The position numbers and the translations under genes are program-made. DNA of 64,000 nucleotides from Xestospongia bergquistia (Eukaryota; Porifera; Demospongiae; Haplosclerida; Petrosiidae): NCBI GenBank assembly GCA_963965975.1, contig OZ014411.1, forward strand, positions 25,778,249-25,842,248. Reading direction: 5' to 3'. Below the pieces are notes generated by a model. The model did not search any database. It worked only from the letters and a program-made list of their open reading frames with translations, and was not told where the DNA came from. The first letter of the stretch is position 1. Each line of letters starts with the position of its first letter. Positions 58,775 through 64,000 of this stretch are shown here, piece by piece.

Positions 58775-58921
58775 ACTAAAAGATTCTACAGAAAGGTGTG
58801 TTCAACTATTATCGTCCACGCCCATCAAGTGCCGCGAATTTGGCGGGAAGTCTAACCACTAGCTATTATCAAAATTTTTCGAATTCATTCTTTAAAAAAC
58901 CCTCAAATTTCTAACTAAGCT
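58775..58921. promoter_or_regulatory. Shared promoter of SPRYD3 and Myt1 with an E2F-type site
   Basis: The 147 bp between divergent start codons contains TTTGGCGGGAA at 58839-58849, a full match to the E2F/DP consensus. It also contains TTCGAA at 58878-58883, which resembles a cell-cycle CHR element. The local sequence is richer in CpG than its surroundings. Regulation by E2F would fit a mitotic-entry kinase, but this is inference from sequence alone. Confidence 0.55.
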
Positions 58922-60854
58922 ATGGAACTATCACTCCAAAGTCCCAGACCAGCTCCTTTGTTTTTCGAAGCAACATCCTTCAGTCAGAGAAAGAAGACTC
59001 CATTTAAAGCCCCTCCCAAAGCACCAGCAAAGAGTTGTCCTCCTGTTAGTCGTGTCTTTGCATCTCCGCGCTACAGGAATGGCGCCCATGCCATTAGTTT
59101 CAAATCAGACACAACCAACGATCGTAAGTATAAAAAACAGTAAATTTTATTTTACCTTGGATTAATCTGTCAATTTAGACATACATGTACAAATACATGC
59201 ATTTACATGTGATTATATGTCATATTAGTTGACATGTCTGTTTTCTCTTTCCAATCCAGCAATATCCAGTCCATACTATCTTACACAGTGTTCACAACCT
59301 TATTTTGAGCAAGTCAGTTATATGTAATACGTATGTTAGTTATACTACTATTATTATGTTATTACAAACTTGTTCAGAGTAGTTTGCTTAATATGAGTAG
59401 TTAAAATAGACAAGAGTTATATAATAGCATTTGAATTGTATTGTGATAGTAAATTATTACAGCAGCTTCATAATAATGGATAGTACTATATAAGATGGCT
59501 ATTATAATTCTGTATTAATAACCATTTGTATTCATCAATATTGTTATATCTTTGTTTAGTGTTTTGATATATTAACAAAAGTTGGTGAAGGCTCATTTGG
59601 TGAAGTTTTTAAAGTGAGAAATAAAGATGATGGACGTCTTTATGCTGTTAAAAGATCAAGACAAAGGTTTATTGGTGAACTGGACAGGTCAGTTGTATAT
59701 AGGTGTATATAGAGGTTTTTAAATATGTTTTATAGTTTAGAAAGTTTCTTATTACGTACAGTGTATTCTTTTTTTACTTGAACCTTTTTAAAAATTTTAT
59801 ATGTAGACGTAAGAAACTAGATGAAGTGGAGAAACATGAAAGATTGCCTCCTCATTCTAACTGTGTCAGATTTTACAGAGCGTGGGAAGAAAGATTACAT
59901 CTCTACATACAAACTGAACTATGTTTAATGAGGTAGGTATGTATTAATAAACTCTTGTACTAAGCTACAGTATATATAAATATATAACATGTCCCATTTA
60001 CAATGTCTGTTTATAAGCAACTAGGTTCACTGGTAAAAGTTTGTTCAAAATAGTCCTAACTATTAATATTAAGGTTTTATTTCCATGCATACCTCTGTCT
60101 ACCTTCTTTTTGCCTGGCACATACAAAATACTAAGTAATCCTAAGATTGTTTTTGATGTGTGTGTGTGTGTGTGTGTTTCTATAGTTGTATGTGACCATT
60201 TGAGAGTAATGAATGAAGTTAACTATCTGACTATGCACATGTTGTGACTAATGATTACTCTTATTGTGAGCATTTCAAATTATGTATGACTGATTGGTGT
60301 TTCTGAGAAAACAAATTTCAATGCTTCAGTGACAAAATCCTAGTACAATTTTTAAAATTTAAGATTTTGTTCTATTGTGTCACGTCTAAACACAGTACAA
60401 ACATTGAACATTGTTAATATAACTTGTTCACATGTTTATTGTTGACCTTTTGCCCTTTGATTTATCATTAAACAGTAAAAATACTGTGAAGGTGATCTGT
60501 GCTCAGATTAACCAACAGCTTGTTATATTATTATTTTTATACTGTTCCTAGACCCCATCCCAAACATTCCTAAACCCTAAAATGTAGTAGTAAGTGTGTA
60601 TTCTACCACTTTGGTTTATTTTGGCATTAATCACCTACTCTACCTATTACTGCCTTGATACTAATGTTGCTAGTACTGAAGTACACCCACACTTTTCATG
60701 CCCCATATAAATTATTTGTATATTCTCGTTTATTTTTGTGTTATGAATAACCTCATGCTCTGTTTTCCATCTCACTAGTTTGGCAGAATACTGTGATCTT
60801 CATGGTAAAATTCCAGAACAAAGAATTTGGCATGTTTTACTGGATGTTACTCAG
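58922..60854 (+). CDS. PKMYT1: Myt1-type membrane-associated Cdk1 inhibitory kinase, first five exons (partial)
   Basis: Myt1 phosphorylates Thr14/Tyr15 of Cdk1 and holds cells in G2. Exons are 58922-59123, 59260-59312, 59560-59687, 59807-59932 and 60779-60854. All splice in frame to 195 residues; an in-frame TAA lies two codons before the ATG. The N-terminus has proline- and basic-rich segments and [11 protein letters not shown], as in Myt1. The kinase domain starts near residue 86, with glycine loop GEGSFGEV (residues 94-101) and ATP-binding lysine in YAVKRS (Lys116). A helix C segment follows ([11 protein letters not shown]), then [11 protein letters not shown] at the hinge and LLDVTQ at the end of exon 5. 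Myt1 is favoured over Wee1 by GRLYAVKRS and the N-terminal motifs. The catalytic loop, activation segment and C-terminal membrane region are not found before the window edge. Confidence 0.85.
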
Positions 60855-61314
60855 GTATGTATTATGATATTGTATGTTACTATGTGAAAGACCTCACTGA
60901 ATTAAAAGAAAACTGGATATTGATAGCGCACTGGTTTCTCCACGTGGCACACACAGCATGTCAGGTAGTCCTAAGATTGTTCTGGACTATGTATTTACTA
61001 TAGGGCTTTGTCCACTCTGCTTTGATTAGGATGGAAAAGTGAAATAAATCCATTTAATGTAACACGTCTAGCGTTTTGATGTAAACATACATATCATCGC
61101 AATAATATTTCAAGAAAATTTTTTAACAGAAATGTCCCAGAATGTCTAATCCCAGAATTTCTAACAGGTGGTAACTGAGTGATAATGAATTGATTGTAAT
61201 TAGCTATCTAATCTGAAAGGTATATCTAAAAATCAATGTTTTCTGTCATCTGCCTTCAATGATGATGTCTTCTTGTTGCTGTGGGAGAGAAGGTAGCTGG
61301 CTTTGTCAGGCTCA

Positions 61315-61548
61315 TCATAAGGAAGACTTAAGGCTTGGAAATGTTGGAAGCTTTGAAGCGACATCCTCATTCTCTACCAGAATGGTAGCTAAGTCTACTA
61401 ATACATCGTTGTAGATGCTAGGAATTAGTGTGGCCTCCTCTTGGGCTTGCTTATGTAGGCCATACTTCACTCTTTCCACTTTAGCTTGTACACCATCTTC
61501 AGGATAATTATGACCATTTGTTTGTTGCAAGACTTCATCTCCCTTCAT
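61315..61548 (-). pseudogene. Possible transposase-derived fragment
   Basis: A 77-codon frame reads EVLQQTNGHNYPEDGVQAKV and continues to LPTFPSLKSSL. The spacing of an NGHNYPED-type block, then a predicted helix and LPxxxSLKSSL, is reminiscent of the region following the zinc finger in MULE/FLYWCH-type transposon proteins. It breaks at a TGA right after the last motif. Weak: no zinc finger or catalytic core is present. Confidence 0.25.
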
Positions 61549-62169
61549 TGTACATTATAGGATTAGACATTCTTGGAATGATTCATTTTAATATAGTTAT
61601 CTCAAAGTGTAAAGTGAAATGTTCCTAATACAAATAGTAGTTTTGTCTTCTTTTAGATAGTAGACATACTTTTAGTTATTTCCGTGATTCATTGAGTTCC
61701 TTCCATCTTGCTGCTGTAAGTGTCAACAGTATATTGCCAAAACTTCACTGAAAGTTTTCTTCTAGACATTTACAAGTTGTTCTTACTTATAATAATAACA
61801 ATATCAATAGTCTTCTAAAAGTAGCTGATAATGTTATCTCCTGTTTGCTAGAAGTGTTGACAGAAAACACTGATAATGGGCAATAAAGTTTTGATAAGTG
61901 TAGAATGATATTAAATTCCCACATCAGTTTTGACTGTTGTTCTGTTTATATATTGTGCTAGCTAACCATAATGCTCAAGTCAGTGCCCTGACCTATACTT
62001 TTTAATGCCTGACACATATGGTATGTTAGGTAGTCTTATAATCATTTTGGACCAAGTGTTATGTGTTAACTAGTATATATATATATGTTTGGTATGTTTG
62101 TTTTCATTGTTTTGTTGTATTGTTGTATGTGATGATCAAAAGTGACAAATGAGATTAAACTGCATCCTT

Positions 62170-62580
62170 TAATGAGGGTGTGGTCAATTACATGAGAATG
62201 ATTATGATTATGATTACGATTATACAGTGATTATGCAAGGTGATTACAATTATGATTATGGAGAAAAAAGTACGATTTCGATTATGACTATGACTACAGA
62301 GCCATGATTAGGATTATGATTACGATTACATTCGGCTGCAAATGTGCAAGGTGAAATCAGTGTAATTACATGTTCTTTCATGTATCGTTTCATAAATATG
62401 CACCAGCATTGCTAACTCACGCAACATGTACTTGTTCCATGTACTAGCAAAAGCTACTGTAATTGCTGTTATCACTTGTGATTACAGCAATTACTTTGTT
62501 TGATTATAATTATGATTACTGATTACATTGTTTTTGGAAAGTTGATTATGATTGAGATTACAGCATAAAAGTAATTGATT
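62170..62580. repeat. GATTA-rich simple repeat
   Basis: Irregular runs of GATTATGATTACGATTAT and derivatives, interspersed with unique sequence. Low-complexity repeat within the Myt1 intron. Confidence 0.75.
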
Positions 62581-64000
62581 GTAATCGGCCCCAATGCTGC
62601 CTTTAACCACCTACCCATGTAGCAACCAATGAATTTTATTAACCTTAACCGTGAGGACTATGACAATGAGTGTGACTGATCATGCTTGAAGCTTCTCACT
62701 AGCTTTTTCTCTGTCTATATTTCTAGCTATAGTCTTCCACAAACAGTTCTGATAATTATACAATCTTTATAACTCTAATTTCACTGTCGGGTTAGTATCT
62801 TCCAAAACAATTATGAGATAAATAGTTTAATTGAATTCTTGTTTAACAATTTAATGTAATAGTGAAAGCATTTACTGATTGTAGATCCATTTGAAGCTAG
62901 ATTACATCAGAAGCTGGTTGCTTTGGACAAAGTCTTTCTCTGATAAGCTTGATTTATTTAAGTGGCTATAGCTGTGTTAAGTGAGCTATCTAATTGGCGA
63001 TTATTGCCACGGTGCAGCCCATGGACTGCCCCTATGTCTGGAATTCCCATGTGCTGGCAGCCTGGCAAAGAATGTTGTTATCACTTTCAAAACATGACTG
63101 TTGATGCCACACCTATTTTAGTTAAACTAACTGTGACTTTATACCAAGCTGTCAGAAACATTGCTATGGTATTTTAGAATAAATTGTTTTCAGACAACTA
63201 CTTTTGTCCATTTTAAGTTATTTTCTATTTCAAGTTATTCGTCAAGTTCTAAATGGCTGCACTGCAAGCTAGCATTATTGTAATTCAGTAACTACTACTC
63301 TATTGCTTTTAATTTTGATGTTAGCTATAATGCTAAGCAAAGTTAAATGGAAATATTGAACCTGTTATATTGCTGCATATTATATATTAGCAGAACATAT
63401 ATGTACATGAAAACATATGAATATTGTAACACTGTGCATATTCAAAGGAATTTGCACAACATGCATGAACATATCTATATACATTGCATTTCCCTGTACT
63501 ATACTGCACATATGCATATACTAATATACGTATAGAATATGCATGTGTATATTAACAGAATGCAATTATGCATGCTTCATGTGCATGTTGTGCGTGCATG
63601 TCTGTCATGCACGGATAATAAATATGATTATGCTGTAGGTGTGAATATTGTGTAATGGAGATTGTGTCTATGTATAATATGAATTTTGAGATGAGTCAGT
63701 GACAAGGTTAAGTAAGAATGAACAAGTTATCTTTTTGGATAGACAGGGTTTTTTATATCTGTCTTGGACTTTGCACATTGAGAATGATCAAGAGCATGGT
63801 ATATTTTGTGGGAGGGGAGATACAATTTTGCTCAGTTGGTTGTTCTCATTATATCTAATCTCAAACATATGATTCAATACCAACTTATGACTTGTTATTG
63901 ATCAGCAAGTTAATTTAAATGGTTACGTTTACATGTTCAACCTTTCCTGTACATTATGTACACTTTGATTATTGTAATATTGTCAGAGAATTATTGTTTT

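Larger units (their letters stand above)
60855..64000 (+). other. Long Myt1 intron (or 3' region) with repeats
   Basis: After the GTATGT donor at 60855 no further kinase exon is recognisable over 3.1 kb, although the earlier introns are 120-850 bp. It holds dispersed repeat copies, a GATTA-rich simple repeat, a possible transposase fragment and, from about 63340 to 63620, an AT-rich stretch full of ATGCAT-like words. The small open frames here (62962-63177, 63347-63535) show no supporting features. Confidence 0.5.

Noticed and set aside
62170..62580. GATTA-rich tract as an interstitial telomere.
   Set aside because: Units are irregular (GATTAT, GATTACG, GATTATGA) and do not match a TTAGGG-type array.
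62962..63177. 71-codon plus-strand frame as the next Myt1 exon.
   Set aside because: It lacks the expected HLD-x-K-x-x-N catalytic loop and any kinase motif, and no acceptor in the right phase precedes it.

Overview
The window looks like nuclear DNA from an early-branching animal, most likely a demosponge of the Amphimedon type. This is an inference from AT-rich sequence, very short GT-AG introns (often 40-100 bp), animal-specific domain combinations (EMI, calcium-binding EGF, sushi, Ig, TNFR-like cysteine-rich repeats) and animal genes such as glutamate-cysteine ligase, SPRYD3 and Myt1. No prokaryotic or organellar gene organisation is visible.

Layout. 0-0.5 kb: the 3' exons of an unidentified minus-strand gene. 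1.87-4.48 kb: a decayed, internally deleted Ty3/gypsy LTR retrotransposon whose short LTRs are still recognisable. 4.66-15.57 kb: three tandem copies of a roughly 4 kb segment. Each copy carries an intronless minus-strand gene for a type II membrane protein resembling O-fucosyltransferases. Each also carries, divergently, a short plus-strand signal-anchor exon. The third exon copy joins in phase to two downstream exons and completes a GT92-family glycosyltransferase gene (14.48-18.61 kb). The first two exon copies are therefore either orphans or alternative first exons of that gene. A TIR element sits in copies 1 and 2, while copy 3 keeps the empty site. Copy 3 also carries a perfect 95-bp-arm palindrome that looks like a template-switch mutation.

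20.0-20.35 kb: an 18-bp-unit minisatellite. 20.6-24.2 kb: a complete 17-exon gene for the glutamate-cysteine ligase catalytic subunit (minus strand), whose exons join in phase throughout.

25.3-56.0 kb: two tandem paralogous minus-strand genes for large single-pass receptors. Their order is signal peptide, EMI-like domain, cysteine-rich module, calcium-binding EGF array, two sushi modules, EGF, a long family-specific ectodomain with a KKRS dibasic site, two Ig domains, TNFR/GCC2-GCC3-like cysteine repeats, transmembrane segment, and an acidic tyrosine-containing tail with an NPLF motif. The upstream gene (B) has about 10 EGF modules. The downstream one (A) has about 41, partly through two independent tandem duplications of five-exon cassettes.

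57.5-64.0 kb: SPRYD3 (minus) and Myt1 kinase (plus) are head to head, sharing a 147-bp promoter with an E2F-type site. Myt1 runs off the right edge after its fifth exon, through a long repeat-bearing intron.

All exon structures were derived by eye from splice signals, phase and family knowledge. None has transcript support here.
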